Shown here piece after piece: positions 43,401 through 51,407 of a stretch of 53,538 bases of DNA. The translations under genes were made by a program, and so were the position numbers. Source of the stretch: an uncultured Opitutales bacterium (GTDB lineage Bacteria; Verrucomicrobiota; Verrucomicrobiia; Opitutales; Intestinicryptomonadaceae); assembly GCA_900552245.1 (NCBI GenBank), contig URYY01000001.1, forward strand, positions 1 through 53,538. Reading direction: 5' to 3'. The notes under the pieces are model-generated. The model was not told the origin of the DNA and made no database searches. It worked only from the letters and a program-made list of their open reading frames with translations. Each line of letters starts with the position of its first letter. Position 1 is the first letter of the stretch.

Positions 43401-43813
43401 TCCAAATAAAAGAGGCGGGCGGCAAAATGCTATCGGCCTACATTCCCGAAAGCTACATACCGCAAACTCAACTTAGAATAGACCTTTACAGGCGCCTGGA
43501 ACTCAGCGCGAGCATAGAGGAGATAGATAAAATCGAAAGCCAGACAAAAGATAGGTTCGGAAAAATTCCCGACAGCGTGAAATACTTGTTTGAGCTCGCA
43601 AAAATAAGAGTTTACGCGGAGTTAAACTCGATTCTGAAAGTCGAGACGGAGGGGGATGTGCTAAAGTTGCGCAAGGCAAATCCGGCGGAGATAGAATTTG
43701 TAAAGATAAACGGGCACTTTCCAAGGCTATCCAAGAAGGATTCAAAGTCGCGGCTTTTAGAGATAAAGAGATTCCTGCGCGATATTCTGCCGTCAATAAC
43801 TAAAAAGGCTTAA
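40436..43813 (+). CDS. mfd: Transcription-repair coupling factor
   Basis: A 1125-residue SF2 translocase that removes RNA polymerase stalled at DNA damage and recruits UvrA. It has an N-terminal UvrB-like region with GPGQFALRGGIIDIYP near residue 160, and the RNA-polymerase-interacting domain around GDYVVHITHGICRYQGI. The motor has GFGKT at 591-595 and DEEHRFG from D689. QLRGRVGR follows, then a C-terminal TRCF domain. All domains are present and the length is normal. It overlaps rnc by 4 nt, forming a parA-rnc-mfd unit. Confidence 0.97.
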   Translation: MISAKFAPQSKVVFYPNLAMACTGALVASISEKYGGVKIVLCDTVGECEKLYPKVAAFLKLENCVDDLRVLPKILPKEDPDFFESYCERVGTLNAMSSGANLTILTTPEALMQETPVQAEHLELKVGGKFDIQTLKQKLVDFGYYNEVLCEGPGQFALRGGIIDIYPIAARSPYRIDFFGDEIDSIKPYDPDTQLTQSDKLDKLQIDSFLSTQNHLPSYEFLSKQPATWIFIEPQRLSLEYPELFSVFENSKDSRKNLQIVFDARKSDTFIGLSSLAESGELFKEAKLELLNTEDLSQYRPLPMSEGVGVERFESEHQLRLNFIKKIAEWAKSGYKIYIEAEGEGERERIAEMFAECKLKTPKFEFIEPFFGEGFLVSFEAGQSPFKWRGMDEKAKGLVCVGQLEIFGRRIKSNIAPRRKMLTRRAEVDSLLDFSELSEGDYVVHITHGICRYQGITTLESSGTKQEVLKLEFEDKAILYLPLHKSHLISRYIGLDKRVPKLSKLDSRAWIKVRTAAETAALDYASELLDLQSKREIAEGYAFAPDTNWQTAFEDSFPYVETPDQLRAINEVKADMQKPVPMDRLICADVGFGKTEIALRAAFKAAMSGKQVAVLCPTTILCQQHFKTFRERMAPYPVVVEMMSRFRKPRELAKIKSELATGKIDIVIGTHALLANDVKFKDLGLLVIDEEHRFGVKHKEKIKHIKEGVDVLTMSATPIPRTLYFAMMGAKTISVIETPPKNRFPVETIVKEYSDETVREAIRREVERGGQVFYLHNRVKTIEETAKRLEAMFPNLRIGVGHGQMDERELEKLMGDFMDGKYDILVCTTIIESGLDIPNCNTIIIEGADKFGLAQLYQLRGRVGRFTRKAYAYLLLHRHAQIVASAHKRLSAIRQYNKPGAGFRIATRDLQLRGCGNLLGAKQSGHIASVGFDMYCSLLKQSIARLKGEKSASWIRSTVSLDFISLGEGGKREESLSNANNMFEELKVLQIKEAGGKMLSAYIPESYIPQTQLRIDLYRRLELSASIEEIDKIESQTKDRFGKIPDSVKYLFELAKIRVYAELNSILKVETEGDVLKLRKANPAEIEFVKINGHFPRLSKKDSKSRLLEIKRFLRDILPSITKKA

Positions 43814-43895
43814 GCGCTCGTAAATTTATGTGCTTGCGCTTTAGCTCTGTTTCAATAAGACTGCAGAGCATTGTATCCTTAATGTGTTTTAGCCA

Positions 43896-44888
43896 ATGAA
43901 AAAATTTTTCACACTCACATTGATAGCGCTTTCCGCAGCTTCGCTGTCGGGGCAAAATTTCGGTGCTGCGTCTGCAATCCAGACTTTGCCCAAGAGCAGG
44001 GTTTTGGATTACGATGAGGTATTGGCAGTTGTAGAAGATACGACCATCACGAGGAGCGATTTGATGAGGGCTGTGGCGCCATTTGTCGAAAAGTTGAGAA
44101 AGACATCAAGAACGGAAGATGAATTCAAGCGCCAAGTCGAGAAGCTCTGGAGAGAGATTTTGCAGGACAAGATAGATAGGGTGATACTCGTAAAGGAATT
44201 TCACGACAGGGGAATGATGATTCCTGAATCGGCACTTGAGAGCATTTTTGACGACGACTTAAAGAAGCGCTTTAACGGAGACCGCTCGGAGTTTCTAAAG
44301 TATCTGCAGTCCCAGAATATGACGATAAAGCAGTACCGCAAGGAGCAGGAGGAGAATGTGATTGTAACTCACATGCAAAACCAGCAGCGCCTCACTGCCT
44401 CCGAGATAAGCCCGCAGCGGATTATTGAATACTACAACGCGCACAAGCAGCAGTGGTACACTCCAGAGATGGTAAAGATAAGCCAGATAACTATAAAGGG
44501 CGCAACGCCCGACGAGGCTAAAGAACTTGCAAAGAGAGTGCACGACGAAATTTTGGCCGGAATGGCCTTTGAGGATGCCGCTAAAAAGTATAGCCAGGAC
44601 GAGACCTCATCTAAGGGAGGCGACTGGGGTTGGTACAAAAAGGGGGAGTTAAATCCCATACTGGATAAAAAGATATTCGAGATGCCTAAGGGCGAAATTT
44701 CCGAACCGGTTTTAATTTCAAACTACGCGTACATATTGCGAGTTGACGATAAAAAGAGCGAAGGCATACAGCCCTTGGACGATGTTCGCGAAAAGATAGA
44801 GTGGACGCTGGCCGAAGAGAATGCAAAAATAGAATACGAAAAGTGGATTAGGCGCCTGCGCGAAAAAGCCTACATAAAAACATTCTAG
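43896..44888 (+). CDS. SurA/PpiC-type peptidyl-prolyl cis-trans isomerase
   Basis: A 330-residue exported chaperone. A signal peptide (cleavage near LSG-QNF) is followed by a helical SurA-like N-terminal domain with DEVLAVVEDTTITRSDLMRA. One parvulin domain lies at about residues 185-290, marked by VKISQITI, FEDAAKKYSQDETSSKGGDWGW, and IFEMPKGEISEPV. The C-terminal helix completes the chaperone module. Such proteins guide outer-membrane proteins through the periplasm; the porin gene 230 bases downstream is a plausible but unproven client. Only one parvulin domain is present, where E. coli SurA has two. Confidence 0.9.
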   Translation: MKKFFTLTLIALSAASLSGQNFGAASAIQTLPKSRVLDYDEVLAVVEDTTITRSDLMRAVAPFVEKLRKTSRTEDEFKRQVEKLWREILQDKIDRVILVKEFHDRGMMIPESALESIFDDDLKKRFNGDRSEFLKYLQSQNMTIKQYRKEQEENVIVTHMQNQQRLTASEISPQRIIEYYNAHKQQWYTPEMVKISQITIKGATPDEAKELAKRVHDEILAGMAFEDAAKKYSQDETSSKGGDWGWYKKGELNPILDKKIFEMPKGEISEPVLISNYAYILRVDDKKSEGIQPLDDVREKIEWTLAEENAKIEYEKWIRRLREKAYIKTF

Positions 44889-45118
44889 TTAAAAGATTAG
44901 AGGCTCTACTTTCAACAAGCGGCTTTGATGCCGGCACAATTTTCTGAGGGCTCCGCAACAATAGTAAATGCGGGGCCTGCTTGTGTACACTTCCTTAAAG
45001 GTATATATCCGCAGACGCGGGCATGGACTTGATGCGTACTTTGAAAAAATAAAGACATTAATTATTAACTTTATTTTACGATTAAGCCCCTATGTAAAAA
45101 TAAGAGCGAGGATGCGAT

Positions 45119-46417
45119 ATGTTTTATAAAAAGATTTTTTTGCAAGTTCTATCTGCGGTAGCTTTATCGGTTTCTCTGCAGGCTCAAAATTTAAATGCAA
45201 ATAGCGCCGAGATTCCATATGGCAACATGGGGCTCGATTGGCTCACGGATAGAATTTTGGAAGTTGAGCATCTCTCGACAAAGAACACCGCAATAACCCC
45301 GTTTTTTCAGTATTACGGAATGATTGCATCAAACCCTTACGGCGGGCAGAGCCAAGGCACAAACTACACTCAAGAAATGATTTTTGGCGCCACGGCAAAT
45401 TTGGAGACACTGCTAGGGTGGAAGAATACAAGCTTTACAATTTCAGGCGCTTACAATAGCGGCAAAGATTTGTCTAACAGAATTGGCAACACCTTTACAA
45501 TTTCCGACTGTGCGGTTTCTGACGGGGCGTACTTCTACGAAATGTATTTGAGCTACTCAAAGGAATTTTCGTTTGGAACTATCGATGTAACGCTTGGCCG
45601 CTCGTCTATGGCGGATGTTTTTAATTCAATTCCCGCATTTACAAGCGTTCTAAGCGGAGGCTTAGATAACGTGCCGATGAGCGCATTTTTAAATAGCCCC
45701 TTTACGTCGTCGCCGATAGCGACATGGGCTGCAACTGCAGAATACACCCTAAGCAATAATGAAATTACTTTCGCAGGCGGCATATACCAAATCCCAGCGA
45801 ATATGAATGCATCAAATTACCACGGCGTCGATTGGTCCATAAACTCATCAAACGGGTTTATGATGATAGGCCAAGTTGAGTGGACTCCCGAATTTTTCAA
45901 GAAGCAAAAGGACGGCAAGGATGTTCCCGGAAGCGGATTGCAGGGGCTTTACCAAATTGGAGTTTACTATTTTAACGGCTATAGCGACCTCAGCTACTAC
46001 GGCAGCTCGGACCGCACAAACGGCTACGGGTTTTACATTCAGGGCCAGCAGGAAATCTGGGTAAACGAAAATAACACAAGCCAGAACGTTCTTGTATGGG
46101 CGGGCTTGCAGTATTCGCCCATACAGAGCATTTCAACTATGCCGCTAATGGGCTATGCTGGAGTGCAATTTAACGGCTTTGTTCCAAAGCGCCCGAATGA
46201 CTCATTTTTGGTCTCGTGGCTCATTGGCTCTTTCAACAACAAGTACTCGCAAAGCTACAAGGCAAGTTACGAAAGCGTAGTGGAAATTTCCTACATATTT
46301 GAGCTAAATAACTACATATCCATACAGCCAGACATTCAGTATATTATGCGCCCTAGCGGAGATTCTCAGGCCGAAGATGCATTAGTTTTGGGCGGGCAAG
46401 TCTCCGTGTCTTTTTAG
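45119..46417 (+). CDS. OprB-family carbohydrate-selective porin (second copy)
   Basis: A 432-residue outer-membrane protein with a signal peptide (cleavage near LQA-QNL). Many amphipathic strands follow, ending in VSVSF with the terminal Phe expected for barrel assembly. MYLSYSKEFSFGTIDVTLGRSSMADVF resembles the corresponding part of the porin at 20965-22386, and both share the late QPDIQYI strand, so they are paralogues of rather distant similarity. GAGGA six bases before the ATG is a clear ribosome-binding site. A terminator follows. The specific substrate is not known. Confidence 0.83.
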   Translation: MFYKKIFLQVLSAVALSVSLQAQNLNANSAEIPYGNMGLDWLTDRILEVEHLSTKNTAITPFFQYYGMIASNPYGGQSQGTNYTQEMIFGATANLETLLGWKNTSFTISGAYNSGKDLSNRIGNTFTISDCAVSDGAYFYEMYLSYSKEFSFGTIDVTLGRSSMADVFNSIPAFTSVLSGGLDNVPMSAFLNSPFTSSPIATWAATAEYTLSNNEITFAGGIYQIPANMNASNYHGVDWSINSSNGFMMIGQVEWTPEFFKKQKDGKDVPGSGLQGLYQIGVYYFNGYSDLSYYGSSDRTNGYGFYIQGQQEIWVNENNTSQNVLVWAGLQYSPIQSISTMPLMGYAGVQFNGFVPKRPNDSFLVSWLIGSFNNKYSQSYKASYESVVEISYIFELNNYISIQPDIQYIMRPSGDSQAEDALVLGGQVSVSF

Positions 46418-46464
46418 CTTGTAAAGATCTTTTAATAGAGCAAAAACCGCTCTTAAATCCGGAG

Positions 46465-46506
46465 AATGCGAGAGCTTAAAAATTTTTATTTTCTCGCATT
46501 TTTTTT
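46465..46506 (+). terminator. Intrinsic terminator after the second porin gene
   Basis: AATGCGAGA pairs perfectly with TCTCGCATT across an 18-base AT-rich loop, followed by six T. It lies about 50 bases after the stop. Confidence 0.75.
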
Positions 46507-46527
46507 GAGCTTAGAGAGAATGTAGGC

Positions 46528-47157
46528 ATGAAGATTTATAATTTTGAGCTTGGGCCCATAGGCGTAAACTGCTTTTTGATTATCCCTGAAAGCGGAGGAG
46601 CGGTAATGATAGACGCGCCGGAGGGCTCCTTTGAAACTACAAAAAAAATCTTGGATAAAAGCGGGCTCAAAGTCGAAGCGCTCCTACTTACGCACGGCCA
46701 CTGGGACCATATTTGGGACGCAAAAAAATTTCAAGACGCAGGCGCTAAAATCTACGCCCACCCCGACGGCGCAAGCTTTATAGAAAATACAAGCTCGCAG
46801 AGCGCCTACCTCTACGGCATGGAGGGGCTTGAGAGCGCAAAGATTGACGTCAAACTCTACGACGGTCAAATTCTAAAATTTTCGGACGCCGAATTTGAAG
46901 TCAGGGTTACGCCGGGGCACTGCGCAGGCTCAGTGAGCTACATCTTAAAATCGCAGGGTCTTGCCTTTGTTGGCGACTTAATTTTTGCCGGCAGCATAGG
47001 CCGCTACGACCTGCCTACGGGCAACTTCGCGCTCCTTGAAAAATCTATCAAGGAAAAAATCTACACACTGCCAGACTCCACAAAACTTCTGTGCGGACAC
47101 GGCGAATTTACAAGTGTTGGGGAAGAAAAAACCTCAAATCCATTTGTGAGAGCCTAA
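46528..47157 (+). CDS. Metallo-beta-lactamase-fold hydrolase (glyoxalase II-like)
   Basis: A 209-residue protein with the di-metal motif THGHWDH at residues 55-61, the histidine of TPGHCAGSV, the aspartate of FVGDLIF and the closing CGHGE. This small one-domain form is common and is usually annotated as an MBL-fold hydrolase acting on thioesters; the C-terminal substrate domain of true GloB is missing, so the substrate is uncertain. It starts about 20 bases after a terminator and ends 5 bases before the ribD start, so the two are probably co-transcribed. Confidence 0.9.
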   Translation: MKIYNFELGPIGVNCFLIIPESGGAVMIDAPEGSFETTKKILDKSGLKVEALLLTHGHWDHIWDAKKFQDAGAKIYAHPDGASFIENTSSQSAYLYGMEGLESAKIDVKLYDGQILKFSDAEFEVRVTPGHCAGSVSYILKSQGLAFVGDLIFAGSIGRYDLPTGNFALLEKSIKEKIYTLPDSTKLLCGHGEFTSVGEEKTSNPFVRA

Positions 47158-47162
47158 AGCAC

Positions 47163-48257
47163 ATGCAAAGTTTAGACGAAAAATTTATGGCGCGCGCCCT
47201 CGAGCTTGCAAAGCTCGCTTGGGGTCAGACCCATCCCAATCCAATGGTTGGCGCTGTAATCGTAAAAAATGGAAAAATAATTTCAGAGGGCTACCACAAA
47301 AAAGACGGCGAGGCCCACGCCGAAATTAACGCCATAAGAAATTTGAAAGAGCCCGCAGAGGGCGCCGAAATTTACGTTACGCTCGAACCCTGTTCCACGA
47401 AAGGGCGCACGGGCGCCTGTTGCGACGCAATTATAGCAAACAAATTTAAGCGCGTAATAATCGGAACTCTCGATCCTAATCCGCTCCACTCAGGCCGAGC
47501 GCTGGATGTTTTAAAAAAGGCGAATATAGAAGTTAAATACAATGTGCTTAAAGATGAGTGCGAGAATTTAAATTTTATATTTAATTACACCATAACGCAC
47601 AAAACAGCCCTTCTTGCAATTAAGTACGCCCAAACTAAAAACGGTAAAATTGCCCTAAATGCGGGGCAACCGTCGCGCATAACAGAAGAGGCTGCAAGAG
47701 AGCACGCGATGCATTACAGAAAGCTATTCCCTGCGATTGCCGTGGGATTTGGCACTCTCGTATCCGACAACCCCTCCCTAACCTTTAGAAGCGGCGATTT
47801 TGAAAGCTCGTCCGCGCGCTTTGTCTTTGATAGAAGCCTAAAGTGCGACGCTCTAAATTTAGGAAACTACAAACTTTTTAGCGATAAATTTAAAGACAAA
47901 AGCTTCATTGTCTGCGACGCAAACTCACCTCAATCAAAAATAGACTCGCTCCGGAAAAAAGGCTTAAATGTAGTTAGTTTAAACTCCGAAAGAGGCAATG
48001 AGGCCAAGTTCTGGAAAGCCTTTAAGGATTATCTTTTTGCAAACAGGTTAAGCGCTGTAATTGTGGAGGGAGGGTCAAAAATTTTAAGCTCCATTGCCAA
48101 TAGCCAATCGCAGGACTACGTATTTGAATATACATCTGATAAAGTTTTCCCGGATAGTGCCCTGCCCGCCTTTGATTCCGCGCACCCTGAAATAGAAAAT
48201 CCGCAATTTGCGGACTTAGCCCCCGATACTTGCAAATTCGGATTTGCAAAAAAATAA
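47163..48257 (+). CDS. ribD: Bifunctional riboflavin deaminase/reductase
   Basis: A 364-residue enzyme that deaminates and then reduces the pyrimidine intermediate in riboflavin synthesis. The deaminase half has HPNPMVGAVIV, the zinc ligands H52 (HAE), C77 (PC) and C86, and catalytic E54. The reductase half starts about residue 145 with KTALLAIKYAQTKNGKIA, followed by VGFGTLVSDNPSLTFR and VEGGSKIL. The frame is open 24 codons further upstream, but the ATG at 47163 gives the canonical start and avoids overlapping the MBL gene. No other rib genes or FMN riboswitch is seen. Confidence 0.93.
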   Translation: MQSLDEKFMARALELAKLAWGQTHPNPMVGAVIVKNGKIISEGYHKKDGEAHAEINAIRNLKEPAEGAEIYVTLEPCSTKGRTGACCDAIIANKFKRVIIGTLDPNPLHSGRALDVLKKANIEVKYNVLKDECENLNFIFNYTITHKTALLAIKYAQTKNGKIALNAGQPSRITEEAAREHAMHYRKLFPAIAVGFGTLVSDNPSLTFRSGDFESSSARFVFDRSLKCDALNLGNYKLFSDKFKDKSFIVCDANSPQSKIDSLRKKGLNVVSLNSERGNEAKFWKAFKDYLFANRLSAVIVEGGSKILSSIANSQSQDYVFEYTSDKVFPDSALPAFDSAHPEIENPQFADLAPDTCKFGFAKK

Positions 48258-48285
48258 TAAAAAAGCGGCGCAATAACTGCGCCGC
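48252..48285 (-). terminator. Intrinsic terminator of the arginine cluster
   Basis: GCGGCGCA pairs with TGCGCCGC across a five-base loop. On the minus strand it is followed by TTTTTTATTATTTTTTT, about 85 bases after the argF stop. It overlaps the last codons of ribD and gives poor T content on the plus strand. Confidence 0.75.
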
Positions 48286-48369
48286 CAAATTGTTAAAATA
48301 TCGCAAAGTTCATTAAAAATCGGATAAATCCGCCGCCTTTAAAGGAAGCAAATTTACGATTTTCAAGAG

Positions 48370-49302
48370 CTAGAACTTTAGCCCCGTTATAATCGCCTTT
48401 TGCACGTGCAGGCGGTTTTCAGCCTCGTCAAAGATTATTGCGCGCTTGCTCTCCAAGACTTCGCGGCTCACTTCCTCGCCGGCGTGTGCGGGCAGGCAGT
48501 GCATGAATATCGCGCCATCATTTGCGAGCTTAAAGAGTTCGGAGTTAACCTGGTATGGCGCCATAGTCTTTAGACGCTCCGCCTTCTCGTCCTCCTTGCC
48601 CATGCTCACCCAGACGTCGGTATAGAGGACATCGGCGCCCTTTGCAGCCTTCTTCGGGTCCGGCTCAAAAGTCCAAGTGGGAGCTAAATTCGCATCTTTA
48701 AAGAACTGGTCGAGTTTCGCGCAAGGCTTGAACTCCTCGGGGCCGCTCAAGACAACCTCCAAGCCGAACATTCCGCCCGCAAGTGCGAGCGAATAGGCCA
48801 TATTGCAGGCGGTGTCTCCGTAGAATACAAACTTCTTGCCCTTGATAGCCTCCAGGGTCGGCTCGCCCTTACCGAAATACTCCATCATTGTAAATATGTC
48901 GGTGTAGCTCTGGCAGGGGTGCAAATCGTCAGTTAGCGCGTTTACAACCGGCAGATTTGAATATTTCTTGAAGTCCTCTACAACAGAGTGCTCGTAGGCT
49001 CTAATTACAAGACCATGCAAGTATCTACCCATGACTTTAGCGGTGTCTTCAATAGTTTCGCCGCGCGAAATTTGCAGGTCGTTTGCCTCCAAGACCATTG
49101 GGTTTGCGCCGAGCTCGTAAACACCCGTCTGGAAAGACAGGCGCGTGCGAGTGCTCTTTTTAAAGAATATAAGCCCCCAAGACTCGTCTTTTAATACGTC
49201 TAACCTGCCCGCAGGGCGAATCTTCTTATAGCGGTTGGCGATTGCAAAAACTTCCTTTGCCTCATCGTAGGAAAAATCTGTCTCTCTTAAAAATGATCTC
49301 AT
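48370..49302 (-). CDS. argF: Ornithine carbamoyltransferase
   Basis: A 310-residue enzyme forming citrulline from ornithine and carbamoyl phosphate. The carbamoyl-phosphate loop STRTR is at residues 50-54, HPCQ at 129-132, and the ornithine-binding MHCLPAHAGEE near 268-278, which together separate it from aspartate carbamoyltransferase. It is the last gene of argC-J-B-D-F and overlaps the argD stop by 4 nt. Confidence 0.95.
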   Translation of the reverse strand: MRSFLRETDFSYDEAKEVFAIANRYKKIRPAGRLDVLKDESWGLIFFKKSTRTRLSFQTGVYELGANPMVLEANDLQISRGETIEDTAKVMGRYLHGLVIRAYEHSVVEDFKKYSNLPVVNALTDDLHPCQSYTDIFTMMEYFGKGEPTLEAIKGKKFVFYGDTACNMAYSLALAGGMFGLEVVLSGPEEFKPCAKLDQFFKDANLAPTWTFEPDPKKAAKGADVLYTDVWVSMGKEDEKAERLKTMAPYQVNSELFKLANDGAIFMHCLPAHAGEEVSREVLESKRAIIFDEAENRLHVQKAIITGLKF

Positions 49303-50495
49303 AGTTGCGCTATTGTTTTTTCAAATATTTTTAATGCCGATAAAACCTCGGATTTCTTTATGTTAAGCGGCGGCAAAAAACGCAGAGCATTTGAGCCTGC
49401 GGGAATCAAAATTAGCCCAGCCTCTCTGAGCTTTGCAGCCGCGTCCAAATTGCTGAAAGAGTCCGTAAAGAGCACGCCTATCATAAGGCCAAGGCCGCGC
49501 GCGCACTTAATCTTTTCGGGATACTTTGCAGCAATCTTATTCAAGTTAGAAAGCAAAAGCTTGCCCATTGTTTCAGCATTTTTGCAGAGGTCTTTGGATT
49601 TTATCTCGTCCATTACCGCATTTCCAGCAGCGCATGCCAAAGCGTTGCCGCCGAATGTAGAGCCGTGCGCTCCGGGTGTGAACAAATCCTGATATGGCTT
49701 TGACATCCATACCGCCCCTATCGGGAAACCTCCGCCCAAGCCCTTTGCCATAGAAATTGCATCGGGCTTTACGCCGAACTTCTTAAAGGCGGCAAATTTC
49801 CCCGTCCTGCCGATTCCGCACTGAACTTCGTCGAACATCAAAAGCGCGTTAAATTTGTCGCAAAGTGCGCGCAATTCTTTTAGAAAGCCCTTTTCTGCGG
49901 GCAGGACGCCGCTTTCGCCCTGTATTGGCTCTATTAAAATCGCCGCAACGTCGTCTGCCATTATTGCTTCAAAGCTCTTTGCGTTGTTAAATTCGGCGTA
50001 AGAAAATTGCGGCATAAGCGGCGAGTAGCCCTTTTGTATCTTATCTTGAGCCGTCGCCGATAGAGTCGCCAAAGTTCTGCCGTGGAAGCCGTTTTTTGCA
50101 ACTATTACCCTGAACTTTTCGCCCTCTTTGCCCGTAACTTTCACACCGTGCAAGCGCGCCAATTTTAACAGAGCCTCGTTTGCCTCTGCTCCGCTATTTG
50201 CAAAAAAGATCTTCCCCGGCCCCAGTTCAGAAACCAATTTTTCTGCCAAATCCGCCTGCGGAGCGTTCATGTACAAGTTGCTGCAATGCCCCAAGGTCTG
50301 CGCCTGATTTGCCAGAGCTTTCACGAGCTTTTTGTTGCAGTGCCCCAAGCTTAGCACCGCAATACCTCCGCCAAAGTCGAGGTACTTCTTGCCGTTTTCG
50401 TCCCAGACGTATGCGCCGCTGCCCCTTGACAGAGTTACTGTTCTATTGCCAAAGCAAGGCGCTAAAAATTTCTCGGTCTTTTCCTTTGTAGTCAT
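49299..50495 (-). CDS. argD: Acetylornithine aminotransferase
   Basis: A 398-residue PLP-dependent class III aminotransferase. Visible motifs are LDFGGGIAVLSLGH near the start, FHGRTLATLSATAQ, VQCGIGRTGKF, and the PLP lysine in ISMAKGLGGGFPIGAV. The frame runs to a TTG at 50516 inside argB, but GGAG lies ten bases ahead of the ATG at 50495 and gives the usual MTTKEKTEKF start. The ribosome-binding site overlaps the last codons of argB. It converts acetylglutamate semialdehyde to acetylornithine. Confidence 0.95.
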   Translation of the reverse strand: MTTKEKTEKFLAPCFGNRTVTLSRGSGAYVWDENGKKYLDFGGGIAVLSLGHCNKKLVKALANQAQTLGHCSNLYMNAPQADLAEKLVSELGPGKIFFANSGAEANEALLKLARLHGVKVTGKEGEKFRVIVAKNGFHGRTLATLSATAQDKIQKGYSPLMPQFSYAEFNNAKSFEAIMADDVAAILIEPIQGESGVLPAEKGFLKELRALCDKFNALLMFDEVQCGIGRTGKFAAFKKFGVKPDAISMAKGLGGGFPIGAVWMSKPYQDLFTPGAHGSTFGGNALACAAGNAVMDEIKSKDLCKNAETMGKLLLSNLNKIAAKYPEKIKCARGLGLMIGVLFTDSFSNLDAAAKLREAGLILIPAGSNALRFLPPLNIKKSEVLSALKIFEKTIAQL

Positions 50496-50502
50496 AATAA
50501 AA

Positions 50503-51393
50503 TTACTCCGTGACAATTTCCGTACCTATGCCCTTGTCGGTAAATATCTCCAAGAGCAAGCTGTGCGGCATGTAGCCGTCGATAAAATGGACTCTGCGCA
50601 CTCCGCTTTTAATTGCCTCTACGCCGCTATCGACTTTGGGCAGCATTCCGCCGCCTATTATGCCGATTTTTTTCAGGTTATCCACCTCCGAAACTTTAAG
50701 CGTTGATATCAAGCTATCGCGGTCTTTAGGATCGCGCATAAGCCCCGGGATGTCGCACAAAAAAACCAACCTGCGGGCCTTCAAAGCTCCTGCAACTGCG
50801 GCTGCCGCAACATCTGCGTTTGTGTTGTATATGTGCAGATTCTCGTCCAAGGCTATTGGCGAAATTACGGGAGTCTTTCCCTCGGCTATAGCCTTTTTTA
50901 TGAGCTTTGCCTTGACTGACGTAATCTTGCCAACATAGCCCAAGTCCAAATCATTGCCGTCTGCATCTTTTGAATAGAGCTTTTCGCAAGTTAGAACGTT
51001 GTTGCCGACAAGCGAGACAGCATCGCACTTGCTAGACTGCAAAAGTTCGCAAATTTCGCGGTTTACGTCGTTATTTAAAACGTCCTCGACAATCTCTACG
51101 GTCTTTTCATCGGTGACCCTCATTCCATTTTTAAATTCGGACTTTAGCCCCGACTTTGCCATTGCCCTGCTTATCGCCTTGCCGCCGCCGTGTACGACAA
51201 CCACGTTTATGCCCACAGCTGCAAGAAAGGCTATGTCTTGCGCAACCCTACCCCTTACCAATGGGTCCGGATCGTCCATAAAGGCCCCGCCGTACTTTAC
51301 GACAAAGGTAGCCCCTCTGAACTTTTGAATGTAAGGCAGCGCCTCAATTAAAATTCCTGCCTTTTTTGTGATAGATTCAAGGTGCAATTTCAT
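50503..51393 (-). CDS. argB: Acetylglutamate kinase
   Basis: A 296-residue amino-acid kinase. VVKYGGAFMDDP near residue 33, VVVHGGGKAIS near 61-71 and a late IIGGGMLPKVDSG segment bind ATP and acetylglutamate. The N-terminal region before KYGG includes ESITKKAGILIEALPYIQKF, the helix seen in arginine-sensitive hexameric enzymes, so feedback inhibition by arginine is plausible. It lies between argJ (14-nt gap) and argD (7-nt gap). Confidence 0.95.
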   Translation of the reverse strand: MKLHLESITKKAGILIEALPYIQKFRGATFVVKYGGAFMDDPDPLVRGRVAQDIAFLAAVGINVVVVHGGGKAISRAMAKSGLKSEFKNGMRVTDEKTVEIVEDVLNNDVNREICELLQSSKCDAVSLVGNNVLTCEKLYSKDADGNDLDLGYVGKITSVKAKLIKKAIAEGKTPVISPIALDENLHIYNTNADVAAAAVAGALKARRLVFLCDIPGLMRDPKDRDSLISTLKVSEVDNLKKIGIIGGGMLPKVDSGVEAIKSGVRRVHFIDGYMPHSLLLEIFTDKGIGTEIVTE

Positions 51394-51407
51394 CTCAAAG
51401 CGCCTAA

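Noticed and set aside
47091..47162. Extended upstream frame of ribD
   Set aside because: It overlaps the end of the MBL-fold gene in another frame; the ATG at 47163 gives the standard start.
46418..47162. FMN riboswitch for ribD
   Set aside because: There is no leader: ribD starts 5 bases after the MBL-fold gene, and the gap before that gene holds only a terminator.
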